A stretch of 19,687 nt of DNA from SZUA-378 sp036652815 (GCA_036652815.1 JAVVVE010000033.1:1-19687), one strand, 5' to 3'. Positions 1 through 7,463 are shown, counted from the first letter of the stretch. The notes: generated from the sequence alone by a model not told the origin. Program-made: numbers and translations.

Positions 1-139
1 ATTACTGTTTAGGAATCGAGTTCCTAGGAATCTGTTGATTCCATTCTCAAGGTTCATTTGCATAGGTCAGCTTGAACATTCTAGCATATTGTACAATCAC
101 TTGTCAATCACTTTTTAATATTCTTTTTGTGACTCTAAA
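1..139 (-). other. Probable rRNA operon leader (partial)
   Basis: No coding signal is visible. Read leftward, the stretch downstream of the promoter at 78-107 contains TGAACCTTGAGAATGG (41-56), which resembles the boxA-like antitermination leader seen before 16S genes of Firmicutes (B. subtilis type: TTCTTTGAAAAC). It is followed by a hairpin GGAATC-TGTT-GATTCC (27-42), a palindrome TTCCTAGGAA (21-30) and a stem AGGAA/TTCCT (11-25). These stems overlap, so they exclude one another. I infer that a 16S rRNA gene starts beyond the left edge; it is not in the window, so this remains an inference. Confidence 0.5.
78..107 (-). promoter_or_regulatory. Strong sigma-A promoter, rrn-like
   Basis: On the minus strand there is a perfect -35 box TTGACA (102-107), an 18-nt spacer and a -10 box TAGAAT (78-83). 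An A/T-rich stretch upstream (108-130) could act as an UP element. Transcription would start near position 71 and run off the left edge. The strength, the UP-like tract and the boxA-like leader downstream fit an rRNA promoter. Confidence 0.65.
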
Positions 140-228
140 CGGAGAAGGAGGGATTCGAACCCTCGCAACGCTATTAACGTTCTACTCCCTTTCCAGGGGA
201 GCCCCTTCAACCTCTTGGGTACTTCTCC
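140..228 (-). tRNA. tRNA-Ser (anticodon GGA)
   Basis: The minus strand folds into a full cloverleaf: acceptor stem GGAGAAG / CTTCTCC, an anticodon stem CTCCC/GGGAG with loop CTGGAAA (anticodon GGA, reading UCC/UCU), a long class II variable arm (AACG...CGTT) typical of serine tRNAs, and a T-stem GAGGG/CCCTC around TTCGAAT. The discriminator is G, as expected for Ser. CCA is not encoded (TTT follows), so the end must be added by the CCA-adding enzyme. It lies 48 nt downstream of the other tRNA-Ser and no clear promoter lies between them, so co-transcription is likely. Confidence 0.95.
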
Positions 229-276
229 AAAAGCTTAAATAGCTTAATTATGTATAGTGGTTGTGACTATAGATAG

Positions 277-362
277 CGGAGAGGGAGGGATTCGAACCCT
301 CGCGCCCTTGCGGACAAACGGTTTTCAAGACCGCCTCGTTATGACCACTTCGATACCTCTCC
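277..362 (-). tRNA. tRNA-Ser (anticodon UGA)
   Basis: Minus-strand cloverleaf with acceptor stem GGAGAGG / CCTCTCC, anticodon stem CGGT/ACCG with loop CTTGAAA (anticodon UGA, reading UCA and by wobble other UCN codons), a long variable arm (TGTCCGCAAGGGCG region) and T-stem GAGGG/CCCTC with TTCGAAT. Discriminator G; no encoded CCA. It is the first tRNA of the pair and starts 45 nt downstream of the ispD stop codon. No canonical promoter is clear in that gap, so readthrough from the ispD operon or a weak own promoter are both possible. Confidence 0.95.
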
Positions 363-369
363 AAAGGTG

Positions 370-390
370 TTGTCGTTTATACAGCGACAA
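370..390 (-). repeat. Inverted repeat after ispD
   Basis: TTGTCG and CGACAA form a perfect 6-bp stem around a 9-nt A/T-rich loop, between the ispD stop and tRNA-Ser(UGA). No U-tract follows on the minus strand, so it is a poor intrinsic terminator. It may be a processing or pause hairpin that separates the mRNA from the tRNA precursor. The loop holds TATAAA, a possible -10 box, but no matching -35 box is evident. Confidence 0.35.
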
Positions 391-407
391 GTTGTATTCT
401 ATCATTT

Positions 408-1178
408 TTATTTTTTCGTGTCAACAACATTTGTGAATTTTTCTTTTCTTTCTGCACGAAGGAATACCTCTGCAATCTGTAAGTCCTCCGGCGTCGTTAT
501 TTTGATATTTTGATAAGAGCCTTTTATCAGTCTTATCTGCGTATCGGTATAAGTCTCCACCACCATAGCATCATCCGTAATATGGATTCCCTGCTGTAAC
601 AATTCTTCTTCATGACACAGTAGCTGCTCATAAGCATGCTTCACTAAAGTATAGGAGAATATCTGTGGTGTCTGTATCATCCAGACTTGGTTTCTGTTCG
701 GTGTAGTAGCGATATAGCCCTCGCTATCTGCTATTTTAATGGTGTCCTTAACCGGCATGCCTATCACGCAGGCTCCATATTCTCTGGCACCAGCCAAACC
801 TCTGGTTAAGATATCTTCTGTCAGAAAAGGTCTTGCACCGTCATGGATCAATACATAATCGCAGAGATATCCCTGTTCTCTCATCTTTGCCAGTGCTTCA
901 AGGCCGGCAGCAACAGAATGGTATCTTTCTGCTCCACCTGCTACAATCGCCTCCACTTTGTGGCAGTCATAGGCTTCTACGATCTGCTCTCTGACGTAGG
1001 ATTCTTCGCCTGTGCCGACCACCAGTACAATCGACCGGATGCAGTCCGCTTGTTCACATGCCTTGATTGCATAATACAATAGAGGCTTCTCTTCTAATAA
1101 AAGGTATTGTTTTCTGCAGTCTGCATGCATCCTTTTTCCGGCTCCTGCTGCCAAAATAATTGCAGTTGTATATTCCAT
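408..1178 (-). CDS. ispD: 2-C-methyl-D-erythritol 4-phosphate cytidylyltransferase
   Basis: Third step of the non-mevalonate (MEP) isoprenoid pathway: CTP + 2-C-methyl-D-erythritol 4-phosphate gives CDP-methylerythritol. Cytosolic. The 256-aa product has the family signatures in order: the nucleotide-binding LAAGAGKRM (residues 9-17), KQY (23-25) and KPLLYYA, then IHDGARPF (111-118), the PVKDTIK segment and TPQIF. Its length is slightly above the usual ~230 aa because of a short polar C-terminal tail. The ATG follows the tsaD TAA directly (TAAATG), with GGAG 8 nt upstream inside tsaD, so translation is probably coupled. It is the last protein gene of the operon, just before two tRNA-Ser genes. 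Confidence 0.95.
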   Translation of the reverse strand: MEYTTAIILAAGAGKRMHADCRKQYLLLEEKPLLYYAIKACEQADCIRSIVLVVGTGEESYVREQIVEAYDCHKVEAIVAGGAERYHSVAAGLEALAKMREQGYLCDYVLIHDGARPFLTEDILTRGLAGAREYGACVIGMPVKDTIKIADSEGYIATTPNRNQVWMIQTPQIFSYTLVKHAYEQLLCHEEELLQQGIHITDDAMVVETYTDTQIRLIKGSYQNIKITTPEDLQIAEVFLRAERKEKFTNVVDTKK

Positions 1179-2204
1179 TTATCGTTCTCCTAATTTAAGA
1201 CCGGGAACCGCATTGAGATCATATCCGCTTCTGTTGCCTGCCAGGTATTCATAGTATCCTGCCACTCCTATCATCGCTGCATTATCAGTGCAGTATATCG
1301 GCGATGGATGGTAGAATTCTATTTTTTTTGCTATACAGGCTTCTTCAAAAGCTGCGCGCAGTGCTGAGTTAGAGGCAACTCCTCCGGCGATTGCAAATTT
1401 ATTGATTCCATATTCTTCAGTAGCTAAAAGGGCATGACTTACCAGCACATCCACGACTGCTGCCTGAAAAGAAGCCGCCACATCCGCAGTATTGACTTCT
1501 TCTCCTTTCATCTGACAGGAATTAAGATAATTGAGTACTGCAGATTTTAGTCCACTGAAACTAAAATCATAAACTGAGCCTTCGACTTTAGCTCTCGGAA
1601 AATGAATGGCTGTTGGATTACCTTCCTTTGCGACTTTATCTATCTTAGGTCCGCCCGGATATCCTAATCCAATTGCTCTAGCTACTTTGTCAAAAGCTTC
1701 TCCTGCCGCATCATCTCTGGTACGTCCGATTATCTCATAAGAGCCATAGCCATGTACAATCACCAGATGTGAATGCCCCCCAGATACCACCAAACAGATA
1801 AAAGGCGGTTCCAATTGTTTATTTTCGATATAATTAGCACTGATGTGACCCTCAATATGATGCACCCCAATCAAGGGAATACCCGTTGCAAAACTAATGG
1901 CCTTCGCTGCGGATACTCCCACTAAAAGTGCTCCAACCAGTCCGGGACCATAAGTTACTGCAATAGCAGTGATATCCTGTAAGGTGACTTTTGCTTCTGC
2001 TAATGCTTCTTCAATTACCTGGTTAATCTTCTCGATATGTTTTCTGGATGCTATCTCAGGTACGACTCCACCATAGAGAGTATGCAGGGCTATCTGAGAA
2101 GAAATAATATTTGATAAGACCTCTCTTCCATTGCGTACAACAGCAGCGGCGGTCTCATCACAGGAACTTTCAATCGCTAATATTAATATATCCTCTTTAT
2201 TCAT
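1179..2204 (-). CDS. tsaD: tRNA threonylcarbamoyladenosine synthase subunit TsaD
   Basis: Catalytic subunit that transfers threonylcarbamoyl from TC-AMP to A37 of ANN-decoding tRNAs, acting with TsaB and TsaE. ASKHA fold. The start chosen is MNKEDILILAIESSCDE (341 aa), the normal family beginning; the reading frame stays open 41 codons further upstream, but that stretch lies inside the preceding gene and is unlike TsaD. Visible motifs: ESSCDET (12-18), TYGPGLVGAL, the metal-binding HIEGH (H116 and H120), SGGHSHLV, FSFSGLKSAVLN and AGGVASNSALR near the C terminus. Its ATG overlaps the end of the upstream gene by 8 nt, which suggests translational coupling. tsaB and tsaE lie upstream in the same operon. 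Confidence 0.95.
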   Translation of the reverse strand: MNKEDILILAIESSCDETAAAVVRNGREVLSNIISSQIALHTLYGGVVPEIASRKHIEKINQVIEEALAEAKVTLQDITAIAVTYGPGLVGALLVGVSAAKAISFATGIPLIGVHHIEGHISANYIENKQLEPPFICLVVSGGHSHLVIVHGYGSYEIIGRTRDDAAGEAFDKVARAIGLGYPGGPKIDKVAKEGNPTAIHFPRAKVEGSVYDFSFSGLKSAVLNYLNSCQMKGEEVNTADVAASFQAAVVDVLVSHALLATEEYGINKFAIAGGVASNSALRAAFEEACIAKKIEFYHPSPIYCTDNAAMIGVAGYYEYLAGNRSGYDLNAVPGLKLGER

Positions 2205-2778
2205 TTGGTGTTGTGATTTCGGCCAGATCCCATCCGTAGATTTTCCAATGACCGTCTTCATCCTTTCTAAGTAAGAATCTCTCGTTTGTTGGTTGTAATG
2301 TAGTGCCTTCGCGAATCGTAACCGCACAGTTTAGTTTAGCAAACTCATATCCATCCACGGAATAATATTCCACATCCGTACTTGCCGCAGTGGCATAACT
2401 GGATATGGTATAGTTCTTTTCTTTAAATGTATTAATATCTGTCTGTATACTGATTAAATATTCTTCTTCTGTTTGGTTTGCAACCAATTCAGCATCATAG
2501 AGTTCTCTTATCTTAAGTGCCAGTAAACGCAGCTCGTCTTCTGTATATGTTTCATTATAGAAGCATTTGGTAATCTCAAAATAATATTTAACCACTTCTT
2601 TGGGGGACGGCGGATAGGATTGTTCCAAATCACGCAAAAGAGCATTCTGTACCGCTGTTGTTTCAATGGTCTCTTTAACCGGTAATTCACGGTTAGACAG
2701 ATAGAAATAGTAGCCGGCAATTAAGGCTATCATAATGATTAAGATAATGGTTCCTTTTACCCCTTTAAATCGCTTCAT
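2197..2778 (-). CDS. Membrane-anchored protein of unknown function
   Basis: 193 aa. A short basic N terminus (MKRFKGVKG) precedes one hydrophobic segment at about residues 9-27, then a soluble, mostly polar domain that would face outside the membrane. There is no lipobox or clear cleavage site, so it is read as a signal anchor. The C-terminal half (about 115-190) alternates in a way that looks like a small alpha+beta (NTF2-like) domain and ends with WKIYGWDLAEI; this fold is only a guess. I recall similar Lachnospiraceae proteins of unknown function but cannot name the family with certainty. It lies between rnz and tsaD, overlapping tsaD by 8 nt and 5 nt from rnz, so it is firmly in the operon. 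The start ATG has GAGGA about 7 nt upstream. Confidence 0.8.
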   Translation of the reverse strand: MKRFKGVKGTIILIIMIALIAGYYFYLSNRELPVKETIETTAVQNALLRDLEQSYPPSPKEVVKYYFEITKCFYNETYTEDELRLLALKIRELYDAELVANQTEEEYLISIQTDINTFKEKNYTISSYATAASTDVEYYSVDGYEFAKLNCAVTIREGTTLQPTNERFLLRKDEDGHWKIYGWDLAEITTPNE

Positions 2779-2783
2779 CGTAT

Positions 2784-3695
2784 CTAGTCCTCCTCGAATC
2801 GCAATTCTGTTGTCTTCCCATCTTTGCCTGCGATTGCATGTGGGAAAATCTTACGAACTTCATTCATATATTCTTCCGGTCTCATCAAGGATGGGCTGTA
2901 ATGAGTTAGCCACATCTGCGTAACTGATGCCTGCCTTGCCATATCGGCTGCCTCATAAAAAGTCATATGCTTATGCTCAATCGCTTTTTGCTGCTTCTCC
3001 GGTTCCCCATACATTCCTTCGCAGATAAACAGGTCTGATCCAAGAGCATGTTTCACGATTCCGGGAGTTGGTCTGGTATCTGTGCAGTAAGTTACTTTCA
3101 GGCCTTTACGTGGTTCTCCCAATATCATATCCTGTGTAAATACCTGTCCTTCTATCTCTATGGATTCGCCTTTCTGTAAACGATTCCAATATCTTTTATC
3201 GATGCCTTGGGCAATCGCTTTATCCAGTTGAAATTTACCGATTCTATCTATTACAATACTATATCCGTAACAAACCACATTATGATTCACACGAAAAGCT
3301 TCAATGCGAAAACCATCCATTTCAATGGTCTGCTCTGCTTCTGTCAATTCAATGAATTGAATCGGAAAAGGTAATTCAGGAGAAATTACGCGTAACGCTG
3401 TCACCACCCGCTCAAGTCCTCTGGGACCTATCATCGTCAATGGCTCTGTACGTTCTGCATTCCCCATCGTTAAAAGCATACCCGGCAGTCCACTGATGTG
3501 ATCTGCATGATAGTGCGTAAAACACATAACATCGATTGGTTTGGGACTCCAACCCTTCTCTTTCATGGCGATCTGTGTACCTTCTCCACAATCAATCAAG
3601 ATATTTTTACCATTATATCGTGCCATCAGTGATGTGAGCCAACGATACGGCAGTGGCATCATGCCCCCTGTTCCCAACAAACATATATCTAACAT
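2784..3695 (-). CDS. rnz: Ribonuclease Z (tRNA 3' endonuclease)
   Basis: Metallo-beta-lactamase-fold endonuclease that cuts tRNA precursors 3' of the discriminator base, giving the end to which CCA is added. 303 aa, the normal bacterial length. The Zn-binding signature HYHADH (H61, H63, D65, H66) follows DCGEGTQ (35-41); further family segments are HNVVCYGY, TYCTDTRPT, CEGMYGE, HMTFYEAA and a late THYSP. The start is MLDICLLGTGG: the ATG four codons upstream is part of the GAGGAG ribosome binding site of this one. It is directly relevant here because the tRNA genes in this window lack CCA, the class that needs RNase Z. Confidence 0.93.
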   Translation of the reverse strand: MLDICLLGTGGMMPLPYRWLTSLMARYNGKNILIDCGEGTQIAMKEKGWSPKPIDVMCFTHYHADHISGLPGMLLTMGNAERTEPLTMIGPRGLERVVTALRVISPELPFPIQFIELTEAEQTIEMDGFRIEAFRVNHNVVCYGYSIVIDRIGKFQLDKAIAQGIDKRYWNRLQKGESIEIEGQVFTQDMILGEPRKGLKVTYCTDTRPTPGIVKHALGSDLFICEGMYGEPEKQQKAIEHKHMTFYEAADMARQASVTQMWLTHYSPSLMRPEEYMNEVRKIFPHAIAGKDGKTTELRFEED

Positions 3696-3710
3696 AAGTC
3701 TCCTCATTCA

Positions 3711-3965
3711 CTATAAATATTCCGTTGCCTCTTGTACTTCTACCGGTATGGTAAATTCTTTTGTGAGTTTCCTATAACAAGCTTCACACAAGTCAAAGCA
3801 TTCCACCTGTCCATCCTTATTTGAAAAATATCCAAATTTTTGCGTTCCTTCAAAACATCCTTCTCTTAAAATGCCGTTCTTTATTTTTAATTGACGACCA
3901 CACTGATTGCAAACTATCTCTGCCAATTCGTTGTTTTGTGCTCCTGCATATTTACGCATATTCAT
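3711..3965 (-). CDS. Small zinc-ribbon-like protein, unknown function
   Basis: 84 aa with two CxxC pairs (C19/C22 and C60/C63) plus C37 and C56, consistent with binding a zinc ion. There is no membrane segment or signal peptide, so it is likely cytosolic. Between the knuckles lies an aromatic, glycine-rich loop (FGYFSNKDG), and after them FDLCEACYRKL followed by an FTIPVE segment. The start is chosen by GGAAAGGG 7 nt upstream of an ATG; the frame stays open to 4079, but only from a TTG with no convincing ribosome binding site. I have seen similar small proteins in Clostridia without assigned function. Lying between rimI and rnz suggests a link to tRNA or ribosome metabolism, by context only. 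Confidence 0.7.
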   Translation of the reverse strand: MNMRKYAGAQNNELAEIVCNQCGRQLKIKNGILREGCFEGTQKFGYFSNKDGQVECFDLCEACYRKLTKEFTIPVEVQEATEYL

Positions 3966-4085
3966 AACCATGCCCTTTCCAAAGAGTACCACATTACGTC
4001 TCTCTGTCGTATTCTGTTTGATTGTTACCTCTCCATTATACGCAGCATCATCTTGGAAACCTAGTGGAAAATATTCCAAATTCCA

Positions 4086-4544
4086 CTATTTTGATTCGTA
4101 TGCTTCTTTTTCTCTGCGCCACATAATCGCAGCATGCTCTTGTGGGTCACTGTAAAAATTCTTTCGAATCCCTTCTATTTTGAATCCCAGCTTTTCATAA
4201 AGATGAATCGCAGCCACATTACTTTGCCTTACTTCCAGTGTAACCGCAGTAACTCCATATCTTTGTCCTGTTTTCAATAACTGTACCAGCATCGTATAAC
4301 CGATACCCCGATTCCGATGTGAGGAAATCACTGCAACATTGGTCACATCGCCTTCTCCCAGGATATCTCTAAGTCCACAGATGCCAACAATCAAGCCATC
4401 TTCTTCTGCTACCAGATAGTGGGCATGCTCATTTGCAAGCATCTCCAAAAAAGCGTTCTGACACCATGGCATAGAAAAAGTCTCTTCTTCTATCTGTGCT
4501 ACACGTGCTACATCTTCACATTTCATGTCTCTAATGACTATCAT
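4086..4544 (-). CDS. rimI: Ribosomal protein S18-alanine N-acetyltransferase
   Basis: GNAT acetyltransferase of the RimI family, which acetylates the N-terminal alanine of ribosomal protein S18 in E. coli; substrate here is inferred. 152 aa. Motif A for acetyl-CoA is VTNVAVISSHRNRGIG (67-82), followed by TLEVRQSNVAAIHLYEKLGF (102-121), the typical N...LYxKxGF segment, and a Y near the C terminus (FYSDPQEHAAIMWR). The gene overlaps the end of tsaB by 14 nt, a very common arrangement (tsaE-tsaB-rimI) in Firmicutes. Translational coupling is likely. Confidence 0.92.
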   Translation of the reverse strand: MIVIRDMKCEDVARVAQIEEETFSMPWCQNAFLEMLANEHAHYLVAEEDGLIVGICGLRDILGEGDVTNVAVISSHRNRGIGYTMLVQLLKTGQRYGVTAVTLEVRQSNVAAIHLYEKLGFKIEGIRKNFYSDPQEHAAIMWRREKEAYESK

Positions 4545-5250
4545 GCCCTGCTTCTAACCTCTCCCGTTCTGCCTGTGATAAGCGTAGATAAATCGGTTGA
4601 TGAGCCTCTGCTGTTTCTGTTTTTCCTTCGCGATAATATTGCTGTGCCAATACTGCAAGGGAAGCTGCACTCTGTCTATTTCTATGGGCCGGTGCCAGAC
4701 TGAAGGGTACCGTCACATCTCTGCCTAGGATATCTGCATATACTGGGATCCCATCTCCTACAAATATGGTTTCCCGTTGCATCATATTTAATTTTGCTAT
4801 GATATCTTCTATTGACACTGCACATTGTGGTTCTATTACATGCAATTCCTGTATGGATGTTGTGCAAAACTCATAGATACCTGTATAGACTTGTCCACGT
4901 CTGGCATCCATAATGGGACAAATAAGTTGATTTGTGCCGTAAAGATTATACGCCAGGGCATCTAATGTCGGAACAGCTATCAATGGTTTTTTTAAAGCCA
5001 GTCCCATTCCTTTGGCTGTTGCGGAACCGATGCGAAGTCCTGTAAAAGAACCCGGTCCTGCTGCCACAGCAATCGCATCTATGGTATCCAGATCCAATTC
5101 TATCATCTTGGTAATGGCTTCCATCATCGGGAGTAGTGTCTGTGAATGTGTCTTTTTATATTGAATCGTGTATTCTGCCAGTAGAATATCATCTTCTACC
5201 ACTGCAATCGATGCTGTTAAACCAGAACTATCAATTGCTACTATCTTCAT
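4531..5250 (-). CDS. tsaB: tRNA threonylcarbamoyladenosine biosynthesis protein TsaB
   Basis: Non-catalytic ASKHA-fold partner that dimerises with TsaD and is needed for t6A formation. 239 aa from MKIVAIDSS, which has GGAGG 7 nt upstream; the open frame extends 12 codons further but overlaps tsaE without a better site. The diagnostic AAGPGSFTGLRIG is at residues 63-75, with KGMGLAL and PLIAVPTLDALA after it, and CPIMDARRGQVYTGIY in the middle. The TsaD metal motif HxxxH is absent, as expected for TsaB. The start overlaps the tsaE end by 20 nt. Confidence 0.93.
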   Translation of the reverse strand: MKIVAIDSSGLTASIAVVEDDILLAEYTIQYKKTHSQTLLPMMEAITKMIELDLDTIDAIAVAAGPGSFTGLRIGSATAKGMGLALKKPLIAVPTLDALAYNLYGTNQLICPIMDARRGQVYTGIYEFCTTSIQELHVIEPQCAVSIEDIIAKLNMMQRETIFVGDGIPVYADILGRDVTVPFSLAPAHRNRQSAASLAVLAQQYYREGKTETAEAHQPIYLRLSQAERERLEAGHDSH

Positions 5251-5677
5251 TCTGTGCCTCCTGTATTGTAATGCTGCGATAATCAAAGCCTTTGGCTAAG
5301 TCCTTCTCTATCGTAATATGTTTGCAATCCTTTGGTAAAATTTCTTTGATGATATTTGCCCATTCGATAAAGCACACTCCATCTCCATAGACATAATCCT
5401 CATATCCTATTTCATCCATTTCTTCAATATCACCAATGCGATACACATCTAGGTGATAGAAGGGTAGTCTGCCGGTCTCGTAGATCTGTACAATCGTAAA
5501 GGTTGGACTGGTAATAGGTTCTTCTATCCCAAGCCCCTTTGCGACGCCCTGCGTAAATACTGTTTTGCCTACCCCTAAGTCACCATCCAGTGTATAGACT
5601 TCTCCTGCCTGAGCAAGTTTACCTATCTCTGCACCCAAGGCATAGGTCTCTTTTGCGCTCCATGTCTCTATCGTCAT
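5231..5677 (-). CDS. tsaE: tRNA threonylcarbamoyladenosine biosynthesis ATPase TsaE
   Basis: P-loop ATPase that resets the TsaBD complex in t6A synthesis. 148 aa, normal length. Walker A is GDLGVGKT (32-39); TSPTFTIVQIY (57-67) and the FYHLDVYRI segment are family marks, as is CFIEWANI. The ATG lies 3 nt downstream of the stop codon of the YcxB-like gene, and the C-terminal 20 nt overlap tsaB. The upstream SD-like sequence (AAGGGC) is modest, so expression may partly depend on coupling. Confidence 0.93.
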   Translation of the reverse strand: MTIETWSAKETYALGAEIGKLAQAGEVYTLDGDLGVGKTVFTQGVAKGLGIEEPITSPTFTIVQIYETGRLPFYHLDVYRIGDIEEMDEIGYEDYVYGDGVCFIEWANIIKEILPKDCKHITIEKDLAKGFDYRSITIQEAQNEDSSN

Positions 5678-5680
5678 ATG

Positions 5681-6160
5681 CTATGCCCTTATCTTCACTT
5701 TGTTCGGAGGCATATGAGTAGAGATCATCTCTATCACACCGGCAGTCTGCCCCTGTAAGTCCTTTCTCGGGAAAATAGAAGCCTTGCCCTTGGAGGTATA
5801 TAATAAGATACTGCCTCTGGTAGAAACTGCTTTAAGCATAGTATCCCATGTCTGCATCTCTACTGAATCTCCTTGCGATACCGATACTCCCTCATCTGTC
5901 ATCTTATAATGAAGCGGTTCTTTAAATGCTGGCGTAGCGAGCATCTGCTGCTTTGCCTTTAAGAACAATGTCCAAGGTAAATACGCAATCACAACAATAC
6001 CAAGCAGCAGCGTAATCATGTTCTCCTTCATCACAAAATTAACAATTAACAGAATCCCAATCAAGGTACCAAAAATACCCGAAAAACTCGTATACATATG
6101 ATACAGCATATAATCATATAACATCTTAGATGTCATATGCACATCAAATTCAACTTCCAT
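5681..6160 (-). CDS. YcxB-like membrane protein
   Basis: 159 aa. Two adjoining hydrophobic stretches at about residues 24-43 and 48-65 form a hairpin in the membrane, followed by a cytosolic C-terminal domain of about 90 aa. That domain has the pattern of the YcxB-like C-terminal domain: LHYKMTDEGVSVSQGD...TWDTMLKAVSTRGSILLYTSKGKASIFPRKDL. Function unknown. It is the first gene after the promoter at 6190-6217, which makes it the head of the t6A operon. The start is set at MEVEFDV; AAAGG lies about 12 nt upstream, a long spacing. A GTG four codons earlier is the alternative, but it sits too close to the SD. Confidence 0.75.
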   Translation of the reverse strand: MEVEFDVHMTSKMLYDYMLYHMYTSFSGIFGTLIGILLIVNFVMKENMITLLLGIVVIAYLPWTLFLKAKQQMLATPAFKEPLHYKMTDEGVSVSQGDSVEMQTWDTMLKAVSTRGSILLYTSKGKASIFPRKDLQGQTAGVIEMISTHMPPNKVKIRA

Positions 6161-6189
6161 ATTGATAATCACACCTTTCTTTATTCTTT

Positions 6190-6217
6190 ATTATAATGGA
6201 ATTACAAAAAAGTGCAA
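6190..6217 (-). promoter_or_regulatory. Sigma-A promoter of the tsaE-tsaB-rimI-rnz-tsaD-ispD operon
   Basis: Minus strand: -35 TTGCAC (6212-6217), 16-nt spacer, perfect -10 TATAAT (6190-6195). The predicted transcript starts near 6183, about 23 nt before the YcxB-like start codon. It lies in the only gap of this region, just after the stop of the permease gene. No intrinsic terminator is visible between the permease and this promoter, so some readthrough from the transporter operon is possible. Confidence 0.7.
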
Positions 6218-6224
6218 GTCATTG

Positions 6225-7451
6225 TTATTCATGGCGTAAGGCTTCGATGGGACTGAGCTTAGCTGCTTTCTTTGCCGGATAGAGTCCAAAGAAAATACCG
6301 ACTGCCGAAGAAAAGATAGATGCTCCTAATACAGTAGTTGCATGTACTTGTGCCGGAAATCCCAATGCTCCGCAGATAGCAAATGCACCTATGACACCGA
6401 TGAGAATCCCTATTAGTCCCCCCACCAATGTGATAATAGCAGATTCCGATAAGAATTGTACCATGATAGATTTCGTTCTGGCTCCGAGTGCTTTTCTAAT
6501 CCCAATTTCTCTGGTTCTCTCTGTAACAGATACCAGCATGATATTCATAACACCGATTCCACCCACCAATAAAGATATCGCCGCTACAAAGACGATAAAG
6601 ATCGTCAGAGAGTTTAATACCGAATTAATCTGTCCCATTTGGTCATTGAAATTTTGTATTTCAAATGCATTCTCACCACGTACATTTTTTCTGCCTTCCA
6701 TTAAATGGATCGCATCCTGCGCAATCTGTGCGGAATATTCCGAGCCTTCTCCAATGATATAGCATCCCTCAAAATCACGGACCCAAAAACCATAAGAATC
6801 TCCAAGTACTGAGATCGGCATCTCTATCTGTGACATCGTGCCGCCATTCATCGCACTCATTAGTCCTCCTGCCGCATCTTTTCTGATCCCCACAATCGTT
6901 AATTCCTGCGTCACATTATAGACCGTGACTTCAACTGTCATCCCCAGGATATTGGTAGTACCAAAGAGTTGTTTTGCAGTAGATTCCGTAACAACACATA
7001 CTTTTCTGGCGGAAGAATAATCAGCCGCCGTAAAATAATGTCCCGCTATGATAGGATCCTTGCTAACAAACTCCTGACTTTCCGTTCCGGCCTGGACATT
7101 GGCATCAAAAGCTCCACGTCTGCCCTTAACTGTACTGCCCCACATACTGTAGTTAGGTGTAACACCGATTACATGGTCTACCTTATCGCGAATGGCTTCA
7201 AAGTCGTCATCATTCAGTGTAATCAGGCTTTTCTCACTTTTTCCGGCATTATTAACTGCCAAATATAATTGTCCGCCTGCCATGGCTTCCAATTCTCCGT
7301 TAATCTCAGCCTTGACTCCATTACCAATTGAGATAATCATAATAACAGAGGAGATACCGATGATAATGCCGAGCATCGTGAGAATGGACCTACCCTTGTT
7401 ACCCTTAATATTCATAAGAGCTATTTTGATGTATTCCCATACTTGTGACAT
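6225..7451 (-). CDS. MacB-type ABC transporter permease
   Basis: 408 aa. N-terminal transmembrane helix (about 22-44, ILTMLGIIIGISSVIMIISIG), then a large extracytoplasmic domain of the MacB periplasmic-core type (about 45-280), then three helices (about 283-307, 335-360, 370-395) of the FtsX-like permease domain with the conserved ERTREIGIRKALGA segment (cytoplasmic loop) and ...PAKKAAKLSPIEALRHE end. It has no fused ATPase, unlike E. coli MacB. It should pair with the ATPase and adaptor encoded upstream; the closest known Gram-positive counterpart in layout is B. subtilis YknXYZ, which protects against the SdpC toxin. Substrate unknown. GGAGAG lies 5 nt before the ATG; 12 nt separate it from the adaptor gene. 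Confidence 0.92.
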   Translation of the reverse strand: MSQVWEYIKIALMNIKGNKGRSILTMLGIIIGISSVIMIISIGNGVKAEINGELEAMAGGQLYLAVNNAGKSEKSLITLNDDDFEAIRDKVDHVIGVTPNYSMWGSTVKGRRGAFDANVQAGTESQEFVSKDPIIAGHYFTAADYSSARKVCVVTESTAKQLFGTTNILGMTVEVTVYNVTQELTIVGIRKDAAGGLMSAMNGGTMSQIEMPISVLGDSYGFWVRDFEGCYIIGEGSEYSAQIAQDAIHLMEGRKNVRGENAFEIQNFNDQMGQINSVLNSLTIFIVFVAAISLLVGGIGVMNIMLVSVTERTREIGIRKALGARTKSIMVQFLSESAIITLVGGLIGILIGVIGAFAICGALGFPAQVHATTVLGASIFSSAVGIFFGLYPAKKAAKLSPIEALRHE

Positions 7452-7463
7452 ATTGCTCTCCTT

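Noticed and set aside
2205..2327. N-terminal extension of TsaD by 41 codons
   Set aside because: It lies inside the upstream gene in another frame, has no TsaD-like sequence and ends at the true family start MNKEDILILAIESS.
3966..4079. Longer start for the zinc-ribbon protein
   Set aside because: Only a TTG without a clear ribosome binding site opens this stretch, while GGAAAGGG is well placed for the ATG at 3965.
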